DNA of 45,367 nt from NCBI RefSeq assembly GCF_963678635.1, contig NW_026970701.1, positions 1 to 45,367 of the forward strand, read 5' to 3'. The position numbers and the translations under genes are program-made. Shown here piece by piece: positions 31,601 through 38,990 of this stretch (the stretch's first letter is position 1; each line of letters starts with the position of its first letter). The DNA comes from Symsagittifera roscoffensis (taxonomy: Eukaryota > Xenacoelomorpha > Acoela > Convolutidae). The notes under the pieces were generated by a model. It was not told where the DNA came from, did no database searches, and saw only the letters and a list, made by a program, of their open reading frames with translations.

Positions 31601-34600
31601 CCAGAATTACCCAAACAATCGATCAAGAAATAACTCATATAATAGATCGAACTATAACAGACCAAACAACAATTATCAAAACAGATCGCGAAATAATTCA
31701 CAAAATCGACACCCAAGTTATAATAATCGTTACAGAAATTATTCCAAATCACCACACCGAAATAATAATCACTATAATACATCTAATAATCGTCATAGAA
31801 GCAGTACACCTAAACATCAAAGACAAATCAATCAAGTACAATCTAATCCAGAAACAACATCAGACCCCCCAGGTATTGATGACACAGTAACCGATACGTT
31901 ACAACTCAATCAAATAAATTGTACATCATCAGATTCAGAAAGTGATACTGAAAACACTCTTGCTATCAATATGATAAAAGTCGAAAATGACTATGAATCT
32001 GTTATATATGAACAACCCTTTCCATCACATATATATGAAAATCAATCAGAATTTCTTCAAAATCATTACACTACACCCATAAATTCCACACCAACAACGC
32101 AAGAAACAAATGCAAAAAATACTACAGCACAACCAGATCAAAATGCCAAAACAAAATGCTTGAATACAAACCACATCTACCAAAATATACAAAAAGAACA
32201 ACCCAAAGAAAAAATTTGGACAATACCATTTCTCTTAGAAAGCCCAAGAAATAAAGAATTTCAACCACCAGACCTTGAAATAGATTTTTTAATTGATTCA
32301 GGAGCAGAATCAAACATAATAAACATTCCCACATGGAATGAAATAAAATCCTTACACCCAAAGCTAACACCTCTGGAAACCTCCAGCAAGCTAGCAACAG
32401 CACAAGGATCAACATTGATAAACTACGGAAAAATCCAATTATTTCTCCTCCCTACCAGAACAATAGAGCAAAGCAAAATTTTAAATAAACCATTCAAACA
32501 AATATTCCATATCACTGATATTAAATATAATATCATTGGAATACCATTTATTTCAAAGTATATACCAACAATTAACATACTAAATAGTAAAATATTAATC
32601 AAAGATAAATATACAAAAACAAAAGAAACATCCTTAACATTTTTTCAAAGATTAAATAAACAACCACCATTCTTTTCGAAATTCTATCCAATATATAACC
32701 AACAAAGAAAACACCTGAAACCACTATCAGGAAACATCTATAATTTTTCAATCAAACAAGTTCACCAATATGATAAAGAACAAAACAAACAAAAATTTTA
32801 TATGTCAGATTTTGAATTCAAACCTATTCATAAATTTTTCAAAATCACAATCTCTTCAATAAAATATTTGAAAAATTCGAATTCAGATATAATTTCTTTA
32901 CATGTTTATAACAACACACCTTACCAAGTAACATTACCTTTAGGACTTCTAGGATATTGTGAAACCAACGCTACAATAACACCAATACACGAAAAAGCCT
33001 ATCGCGTAAATAATATACTCCAATTACTAGATATATGCCAATCTACAATTCTTAATGAAGAATTATCTATAAATAATATAATAAGTAACGAAAACAGAAA
33101 TACGGATTATTTCACAAAAACTCCATATTTCAAACCTACATTCAACATAAGTAATTACACAGAGCACCAACAAAAATTCTTAACAATGTTTAACTTCCAA
33201 CATTCACAAATAACACAAGACGAATTCGAAAAATTAGCCAAACAGCTAATTAAATATTCATCAGTCTATGCAACATCAAAATTCGATGTTGGTAAAATAA
33301 GTTCATCACTACATCTCCCATTAAAACCTGACGCAGTTTTCAAAAAACAAAGAGCAAGTAAAGTACCAATTCACTTACATGATAAAGTAAACAGATTACT
33401 CGATATTTTAGAACAATACAATATTATATCACCAGTAAACAAAGAAGAACAACCAAAAGGCAACACATTCATCAACCCCGTTATCATTCTAGCTAAAGGA
33501 GAATCATTAAAAATCGTTCTCGATGCTAGATACCTCAATTCACTCATAGATGAATCAAAATGTAATTGGCCCATTGAACCAATACAAGTTATTTTAACAA
33601 AAATAAACGGCAAATACTTCACAACCGCCGACATGAATAGTGCATACAATCAAATGCCACTAGATGAACAATCACGACGTTTAACACAATTTGTTATCGG
33701 AAACCAACAATATGAATTTAACCGCTTATTCTATGGAATATCCATAGGACCAGCAGCATTTTCAGCTTTTATGAGCAAAATTTTTAGACCACTGATACTC
33801 AAGAAAAACGCAATCACCTATCTAGACGATGTTTTTATGCAATCACAAACAAAAGACGAAATGTTCAAAGTTTTAGAAACATATCACCAAATACTTCAGA
33901 ACGAAAATCTGAAGGCCGCCCCCGATAAATCACACTTCTTTTTGACAAAAGTTAAATTCTTAGGACATAACATAGAAAGAAAAACAATCACTCCACTGAA
34001 ATCACGCATTGACGCTATTCAAAAACTTCAACCACCAACAAATAAAAAGAAAATCCAAGAATTCCTTGGAATGTTAAACTTTTTAAGTAAATATGTTTAT
34101 AAAATGCAATTATATCTACGACCATTTTACAACATCCTTAGACAACAAAATAATTTTGAATGGAATACAGAACATCAAACACGATTCGAAGAAATAAAGA
34201 AACTTTTAACCGAACAAATTTCAAACACAATTCCAGACCCTGATCAACCATTTTATGCAATGTGCGATGCTTCGAACTTTGGCATCGGCGCAGCACTATT
34301 ACAATCACATAATGGTACAAATAAAATGAACCTTATATCAGCAAACTCTCGATTATTCACTCAAGCAGAGCTAAGACTCTCAACTCTAATGAGAGAATGT
34401 ACAGCCATAATCTATACACTTACAGAATATGAATTTCTGATACTTGGATCAAAACATCCCACAGTTTTATTCACAGATCACAAACCAATCATTTTTCTCT
34501 TCACACAGAAATCTAACCCAAACCACCGAGTTTACAGATTTCAACTAATTCTAATGAAATTTCCAAACTTACATATAGTTTGGACTGCAGAAAAAATCTT

Positions 34601-34619
34601 GCATTACCAGACACCTTAA
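28611..34619 (+). CDS. Gag-protease-RT-RNase H polyprotein (2002 aa)
   Basis: This is the core replication polyprotein. Residues 1-600 form an unusual N-terminal extension: an acidic start, a helical part, then a Gln/Asn/Pro-rich stretch. A retrotransposon Gag capsid domain follows at about 604-790 (FTGTDPEYSVEDYLNA, AAQKWFSVLP), with a CCHC knuckle at C842/C845/H850/C855 (CNYCRRYGHSISEC). Residues about 920-1070 are a repetitive Asn/Arg/Ser/Tyr tract. The aspartic protease has LIDSGAE with the catalytic Asp at 1229. RT shows the first catalytic Asp at 1674 (TADMNSAYNQ) and YLDD at 1737-1740. RNase H shows Asp 1886 (MCDASNFGIG) and TDHKP. There is no stop between gag and pol, so they are made as one chain. 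The frame ends just short of the RNase H/integrase junction, where the -1 frame takes over. Confidence 0.95.
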   Translation: MSSTHTPGEETPDDDEIFPFIVDADTDRGQHLFCQNLLINLFEPGISPCKTEFPDVKIKRQIIDHYLKDICNITQQYGIYSIEFTSPNHNNRTYTIQTDDLDLEFSKVFSEYIKSIQYHNSQRANSIFTNEVFAIIYSYISKLENELPLTNVSPTDTSKHLRVRHEITLLSSYLNVIKENFTKDDVSQHTRHDLQKILAWFIIDYFTHNIDLIAQARKNFRPQNSNDETAITEQSDYVWDPEWSHPAFISFPQSISSQAIGTISYIRDYVRVIPLTIDATPLNYNTFLPDTQNNSLNSTVIHNENLNGTRNLTQQDIQTPSHFINEEIVHTTTTQQSISPIRPNLTTPRNTNPSQTQVTLQSTVKPSVAPKYSHMDYQTYKPVTIPSKTRKTFTRNNFADHNYNYTHPSKTNYQPQRNFNQYTKPRNWDNPTAQYNSNNFQPNPPQDRSENYPFFQQNKNKKQTSYQMDYLSSDEDFLQPDIFAQNTQEYRRQGIQKTRINHRNFSPQPIDAQHQQAIQQQNPINTQSFQPIQQQNPMVAHSYQPSQMQNEIPLPYYLQQHEITRNQLSNFSQMPNAAESLQMTMNPYLMGGSSITSNKPLMVFTGTDPEYSVEDYLNAVTANLILNIGPEPINTPLHQNWIHRRTALIQTTLDGAAQKWFSVLPQEIKSNWKRFTQEFSKMFDSERNKQQQRVLCNEIRRLPNETIKQIAVRIETLVRKAYSLNTHDYKNTKMTEILMMTLTPQLRKIAIKKRASHPSSIREPDLDFRKLVDKLEQAEITMKLEETENLKLQYVNKIETTPTNINNIQESETDLVEKITEILNIYEKNPNFKGKPSFKKWCNYCRRYGHSISECRQKQQDSQNKPQKYKEPNKSFYQYMKKDQNLPNKNVYSNNSSGKPLPNNTSYTRNQSPYNSSYRGRSPERRNTYNSSQNHYNRPNSRNNYSRSNSNTQRFVSRSNSQPRNNYYPNNQSRNSSYNRNRNYSYNRNRSYSNNRNQNYPNNRSRNNSYNRSNYNRPNNNYQNRSRNNSQNRHPSYNNRYRNYSKSPHRNNNHYNTSNNRHRSSTPKHQRQINQVQSNPETTSDPPGIDDTVTDTLQLNQINCTSSDSESDTENTLAINMIKVENDYESVIYEQPFPSHIYENQSEFLQNHYTTPINSTPTTQETNAKNTTAQPDQNAKTKCLNTNHIYQNIQKEQPKEKIWTIPFLLESPRNKEFQPPDLEIDFLIDSGAESNIINIPTWNEIKSLHPKLTPLETSSKLATAQGSTLINYGKIQLFLLPTRTIEQSKILNKPFKQIFHITDIKYNIIGIPFISKYIPTINILNSKILIKDKYTKTKETSLTFFQRLNKQPPFFSKFYPIYNQQRKHLKPLSGNIYNFSIKQVHQYDKEQNKQKFYMSDFEFKPIHKFFKITISSIKYLKNSNSDIISLHVYNNTPYQVTLPLGLLGYCETNATITPIHEKAYRVNNILQLLDICQSTILNEELSINNIISNENRNTDYFTKTPYFKPTFNISNYTEHQQKFLTMFNFQHSQITQDEFEKLAKQLIKYSSVYATSKFDVGKISSSLHLPLKPDAVFKKQRASKVPIHLHDKVNRLLDILEQYNIISPVNKEEQPKGNTFINPVIILAKGESLKIVLDARYLNSLIDESKCNWPIEPIQVILTKINGKYFTTADMNSAYNQMPLDEQSRRLTQFVIGNQQYEFNRLFYGISIGPAAFSAFMSKIFRPLILKKNAITYLDDVFMQSQTKDEMFKVLETYHQILQNENLKAAPDKSHFFLTKVKFLGHNIERKTITPLKSRIDAIQKLQPPTNKKKIQEFLGMLNFLSKYVYKMQLYLRPFYNILRQQNNFEWNTEHQTRFEEIKKLLTEQISNTIPDPDQPFYAMCDASNFGIGAALLQSHNGTNKMNLISANSRLFTQAELRLSTLMRECTAIIYTLTEYEFLILGSKHPTVLFTDHKPIIFLFTQKSNPNHRVYRFQLILMKFPNLHIVWTAEKILHYQTP

Positions 34620-36832
34620 GTCGAAATACACCACCTGAATTACTTACACGAAAAACCACAGTTGAAATACCCAAAAATATAAAATTCTACCTTGCAGAAA
34701 ACGAAACATCACCCCGATTAGAATGCAAATATGCAGTAAAAACTGATATTGAACAATCACAAATAAATAATTTACAACATTTTCCACTTTATCTAGATTG
34801 TCAAAATAATCATTATGAAGTTGATTTACTTGGAACCTCAACTTTCAAACCAATCCCATATTCTCAATGGATAAAAAATAACACCCAACAAAAACGAACA
34901 AAACAACACCTGCCTAAAAAAGATCATTTTCCACTAATTGAAAAAGAAGATTTAACTGATAAAATAAATTTATCAGGACCCCAAACAAGTGATTCAAAAT
35001 ACACAATAAATCAAGTTTTTGACCTTCACGACCCACTTGATACAATACCCTTATCTAAATCAGAAATCGAAAACATTTTTCTCCCCCCAACAGAAACAAT
35101 TACAATTTCAACACTGAAACAATATCAAAACCTTGACCCAGTAATTCGACAACTGAAATCATGGCATAAATATAAAACTAAACCTATCAAAGCAGATTCA
35201 ACCATTCTAGGAAATAAAACACTCCTCCGATACTTTCGCAAATTTAACAACACAACAATTAACGAAAAAACAGACCTTTTAGAGTATAACCTAAATGAAT
35301 CTACAGTTCCCTGTCTTCCTATAAGTATGATTCTTATAGCTTTTAATATATCACATACACAAAATATTAAAGGACACTCTGGATCAGAGAAAACATATTC
35401 AAATTTTATACAAAATTTTTACTTCCCAAATGCACCAATTTGGATAAAAGTACTATGCAATGATTGTATAGTATGTCAACTGAATAAACCTTACCCAAAT
35501 CAAAAACAAATAGCACAAAAACAAGATTTTAAAGGACAAAGTCTGTACTTTAATCACCGTATCTCATTTGATACTAAAGGACCAATTTCACCCTCATCAG
35601 AAGGAAACTCCTACATTATGGTAATTGTTGACGCATTCACACACTATGTAGCACTTAACCCAGTACCACATTGTAATGCTTATTACGCATATACAACACT
35701 CTATGAACACTGGATAGCAAAATTCGGACTACCAGAAATTTTAGTCACAGACAATGGTACAGAATTCATAAATAATGAAATAATAACACTATGTCATTTA
35801 TACAACATTAAACACAAACCACGTACATCTCATGCACCTTGGACAAACGGCTTAGTCGAAGGTATGAACCGTTCACTACAAGAATATCTTAGATGTATCA
35901 TCAACGGAAATGATACAAAATATACCGAATGGTCAGCAGATGTAAAATTATTTCCCTTAGCATATAATTCACAAATCACGACAACTTTAGGAATGTCACC
36001 ATACGAAATGGTTTTCAACCAAAAGCCACGCAAACCAATAATGTTTACAGCAAATTCCCATAAAAACGCACAAGGTTATTGTCAACCAAATAAAGACTCA
36101 ATTTGTTATAACCTACCATTACATACGCACGATGAAGATCATTTTCATCACCCACAAATTCTTAAATTAGCCTCCGGTACACACACCGAATGGATTTTAA
36201 ATAGAGATAAGAAACACAATGAAATTTACCAAAAAATAACAAAAAAATTATTACAAAGACAAAATATAAATGAACAAATCAATTCACGATTTACACCAGC
36301 TTCCGATTTAAAAATTGGAACATTTGTTTTAATACCTAATTTTAATACTCAAAAAGGAATTTCTAAAAAATTACAACCCCTTCGAAAAGGACCATACCAA
36401 ATAATTGCAAAACCCACTGATGTCACATATAAAATTATCGACTCAAACAAAAAAGAAATCGTTCAACATCGAAACAACCTATTACCTTATTACCCAAAAG
36501 AATACGCACTCCGTGAATTAACTCAATTATATTCTTTCACAGGATTAAAAATCGTTCAAAATGAACCACATCTGAAAAACACAGAACAAAATGATAACCC
36601 CACCGAAAATCAAAACACAAAACCAACCGTCACAAAAAACAATACGCAAAACCAAAAAGAATCTCCAAAACAAAGAAAAAATAGAAAAATGACAGAACAA
36701 ATAATACCCCAAGAAGAAATAGACAAATCAGAACATAGAAAAACAACAAGACTCCGAAATCAACCACGTAAAAACTACAAAATGTTCATCCCCCAATCTA
36801 AAATATTAAAGAAAGTAGAATTTAAAAAGTAA
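34580..36832 (+). CDS. Integrase (Pol C-terminal part, -1 frame, 750 aa)
   Basis: This enzyme joins the cDNA to host DNA. The ATG at 34580 lies within the RNase H tail and is unlikely to be the natural start; the protein is probably made by frameshifting from the upstream ORF. Residues 1-250 are a long linker. The zinc-binding HHCC is H259, H266, C296 and C299. The catalytic DDE is D331 (ISFDTKGPI), D391 (VTDNGTEF) and E427 (GLVEGMN), with 35 residues between the last two. A GPY/F module follows near residue 604 (RKGPYQII), and then a Lys/Asn/Gln-rich tail. No chromodomain is visible. All catalytic residues are present and there is no internal stop. Confidence 0.95.
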   Translation: MDCRKNLALPDTLSRNTPPELLTRKTTVEIPKNIKFYLAENETSPRLECKYAVKTDIEQSQINNLQHFPLYLDCQNNHYEVDLLGTSTFKPIPYSQWIKNNTQQKRTKQHLPKKDHFPLIEKEDLTDKINLSGPQTSDSKYTINQVFDLHDPLDTIPLSKSEIENIFLPPTETITISTLKQYQNLDPVIRQLKSWHKYKTKPIKADSTILGNKTLLRYFRKFNNTTINEKTDLLEYNLNESTVPCLPISMILIAFNISHTQNIKGHSGSEKTYSNFIQNFYFPNAPIWIKVLCNDCIVCQLNKPYPNQKQIAQKQDFKGQSLYFNHRISFDTKGPISPSSEGNSYIMVIVDAFTHYVALNPVPHCNAYYAYTTLYEHWIAKFGLPEILVTDNGTEFINNEIITLCHLYNIKHKPRTSHAPWTNGLVEGMNRSLQEYLRCIINGNDTKYTEWSADVKLFPLAYNSQITTTLGMSPYEMVFNQKPRKPIMFTANSHKNAQGYCQPNKDSICYNLPLHTHDEDHFHHPQILKLASGTHTEWILNRDKKHNEIYQKITKKLLQRQNINEQINSRFTPASDLKIGTFVLIPNFNTQKGISKKLQPLRKGPYQIIAKPTDVTYKIIDSNKKEIVQHRNNLLPYYPKEYALRELTQLYSFTGLKIVQNEPHLKNTEQNDNPTENQNTKPTVTKNNTQNQKESPKQRKNRKMTEQIIPQEEIDKSEHRKTTRLRNQPRKNYKMFIPQSKILKKVEFKK
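34590..34597 (+). other. candidate -1 frameshift site (six-A run) between RNase H and integrase
   Basis: At 34591-34596 there is a run of six A after a G. The 0 frame ends 21 bases further on (TAA 34617-34619). In the -1 frame the RNase H tail motif resumes directly as NLALPDTLSRN, a hallmark of Gypsy Pol. So ribosomes slipping back one base here would continue into integrase. A one-base deletion in a homopolymer, or a sequencing error, would look the same. Confidence 0.6.
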
Positions 36833-37432
36833 TTTTAAAATTTTACACTTCACAATCTTGAAACCTCCGTAACATTTTTCATTTCATTTTTTCAAAATAA
36901 CATGCTCACAAGTACGCAATAATTCTAGTTCAAAATAGACCAATAGGATTCATCCAATCCGCCACTTTCTCTAACTCAAACTAAGATCAATTAGACGAAT
37001 AATCTAGAACTCCAGGCACATCTCTAACTATAACTTTACAACCTCCAGGTTAAAAATAAGCAAACCACTCCAACTTGACAGCTAAAATAAATATCACCAT
37101 AATACCGTACCCCTCCCTTATCTAATAACCCAAAGATCAACAATATTTCCCCAACTCAGACCACGAATACCCCCAAAACAAATTTGATAACTTAGCCTAA
37201 AGTCACAAAATGAAAATTTTAATTAGCCTAAAGTATAAAAATCTCACCATACCCCGGATCATTTGACAAACAAAAATAAAGAAAAAGACGACCTCCCAGT
37301 CACCATGAAAATTGCCCCCAACAAATTTTTACGAAACTCAACCCACTTGTCAAAAAACTAATAAATAATTCGACCACACTAGAAAATCGCCTCAAACAGC
37401 AAAAAATATTCGACCAAGAGATCATTTCTTAA
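36833..37432 (+). other. 600-nt noncoding gap between pol and the downstream genes
   Basis: I find no long ORF. A phrase TTAGCCTAAAGT is repeated at about 37193 and 37225. A small 18-codon frame starts at 37305 in a very good context (GTCACCATGA) right after an acceptor-like CTCCCAG. This gap is a plausible place for splice acceptors, an internal promoter or an export element. Confidence 0.5.
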
Positions 37433-37663
37433 ATGCTTTTCTCTCAAACAGTCGTTCAAATACTTATCAATTTTAAACATTTTTTTTCAATACTCCAAAC
37501 TTTTATAATATTTCTTTTTGATATCATCGAATCTTTTCTAATAATCATAATAATTTTTTGTAATATTTTCTTAATTTTCTACACAATAATTGAACTATAC
37601 CTCCAACTTTCCAAAACCCTTGAATATATCCACAGGTACGATTTTAACAACTTGTCTAAATGA
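37433..37663 (+). CDS. small membrane protein A (76 aa)
   Basis: It is almost entirely hydrophobic between residues 8 and 57, rich in Ile, Phe and Leu (HFFSILQTFIIFLFDIIES, then FLIIIIIFCNIFLIFYTII). That is enough for two membrane spans, followed by a short polar tail. The stop TGA overlaps the start of the next ORF as ATGA (37660-37663). This stop/start overlap is a classic arrangement for reinitiation, and it makes both frames more believable as genes. I know no family. Small viral membrane proteins (viroporins) have this size and form, but no function can be claimed. Confidence 0.55.
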   Translation: MLFSQTVVQILINFKHFFSILQTFIIFLFDIIESFLIIIIIFCNIFLIFYTIIELYLQLSKTLEYIHRYDFNNLSK

Positions 37664-37848
37664 TACGAACAATTTTCAGTAGAACTGATATTTTTCTATT
37701 GTTTGTAATCTTTATAACATTTTTATCATCCCTCATTTTGACCATATGTAAATGTATAAAGAAAGCAATCATCACATTTGCCCTAGCAACAATTTTCCTA
37801 ATTCTTTTTTTAGAAGAATATTATAATAAACATAAACCTTCTCACTAA
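37660..37848 (+). CDS. small membrane protein B (62 aa)
   Basis: It starts inside the stop of the preceding ORF. MIRTIFSRTDIFLLFVIFIT begins a membrane span, a Cys/Lys hinge (ICKCIKK) separates it from a second span (AIITFALATIFLILFLEEYY), and the end is polar. It looks like a two-span hairpin protein. It ends only five bases before the AUG-less ORF opens, in a different frame. The function is unknown. AT-rich DNA favours Ile/Phe/Leu codons, so hydrophobicity alone is weak evidence; the ATGA coupling is the better argument. Confidence 0.5.
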   Translation: MIRTIFSRTDIFLLFVIFITFLSSLILTICKCIKKAIITFALATIFLILFLEEYYNKHKPSH

Positions 37849-37853
37849 AGTAA

Positions 37854-38990
37854 CAATTCAAAAATCCATCAAAAATTGCTACCCAACAGTCACAAAATCA
37901 GTCTTCACCGACATCATCCCAAGATAATCCAACACCACCTTCAACTACTCAAAATCCTCAAACATCTACACGAATTTCTTTTCAAGACAATCCATACACC
38001 TTTGAAGAACGGCACGCTCGTTTATCTGAACCACTAGAACCAGTTCAACGACAAGCACCTCTAAGTGAACCAACATATAATCTTTACCCAACACTACCAC
38101 AAGAACTAAGTAGAATACGAAACCTTAGTCAAAACCAAAACACAACAGAAATAAATAGACAAATTATACATCCTCGACGAAATAGAAATTTTCAAACTCC
38201 CCGAGTTCATTTTGATATACCTCAATCCCCAACACAAACTACTCCAGAAAACACCACTGGTATCACACCAGAAACCCCTACACTTCTTTCACAACGAAGC
38301 ACTTCAAGTCTACCTTCAGACTACTTAGGTTCAACACCAACATCTGAACAAATACGAGAAAACCCTTTTAACCCCCCAAACCTAACATCACGACTACCAT
38401 ATTGGACTACACATTCATTTACACAAGGTGAACCAAATTTAGCCAATGACCCCATAGATATTTCTACGGATACAACAACATCCTCATCACTACCAGAAAC
38501 ACTATCACTACCATCAACACCATCAACAAGTCAATTTTCACCACTACCCTTTAACTTAAATTTTCCAAATAATCTCGACGCCAGATATCGAGAACAATCT
38601 TCAGTAAATATTCCTTTAAGATTAGATTGGAATACATTCACAGCACCTCCACCATTATTTGGACAGCATCAAGAAAGTAACCGCCTTCATAACTGGGCAC
38701 TTAATAGATTACAATATCGCCAAGATATTCACAACGATATCCGTGATCACAATATTCAAATACTCCAACAAAACAGTTTACAATTAAAGTTTGAAATCAC
38801 AGTTAAATTAAACAATATTACACAACATCCCTACCCATTAAATCCACCTAACATCACAGCTCAATCACTACCACCACCGTTTATAACTACCGAAGTAATA
38901 TATAAATACGACAGATACACCAAAAACACAATTGGTTACATTACATTTTATAATCCATACTCAGGATTATCATACACATGTATATTCTAA
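37854..38990 (+). CDS. 378-codon ORF with no AUG (expressed by splicing or a non-AUG start?)
   Basis: The frame opens after a TAA at 37851-37853 and runs to a TAA at 38988-38990. I see no in-frame stop and no in-frame ATG anywhere. The first 200 or so residues are Ser/Pro/Thr/Gln-rich (for example TGITPETPTLLSQRSTSSLP). The last 130 look folded (NIPLRLDWNTFTAPPPLFGQ, YRQDIHNDIRDHNIQILQQN, YKYDRYTKNTIGYITFYNPY). The end overlaps the Env-like start by 13 bases in another phase. No signal peptide or membrane segment is seen. A simple frameshift from the 62-aa ORF is excluded by the TAA at 37851. A spliced 5' exon supplying the AUG, with an acceptor such as CTACCCAACAG near 37889, is the easiest explanation. 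I do not recognise the protein. Confidence 0.65.
   Translation, partial: QFKNPSKIATQQSQNQSSPTSSQDNPTPPSTTQNPQTSTRISFQDNPYTFEERHARLSEPLEPVQRQAPLSEPTYNLYPTLPQELSRIRNLSQNQNTTEINRQIIHPRRNRNFQTPRVHFDIPQSPTQTTPENTTGITPETPTLLSQRSTSSLPSDYLGSTPTSEQIRENPFNPPNLTSRLPYWTTHSFTQGEPNLANDPIDISTDTTTSSSLPETLSLPSTPSTSQFSPLPFNLNFPNNLDARYREQSSVNIPLRLDWNTFTAPPPLFGQHQESNRLHNWALNRLQYRQDIHNDIRDHNIQILQQNSLQLKFEITVKLNNITQHPYPLNPPNITAQSLPPPFITTEVIYKYDRYTKNTIGYITFYNPYSGLSYTCIF

Noticed and set aside
31279-31890. 203-codon overlapping ORF inside gag, Ile/Thr-rich
   Set aside because: It is the +1 shadow of the Asn/Arg/Ser/Tyr repeat tract. The repetitive codons avoid stops in several frames, including the minus strand, and the composition is pure repeat.
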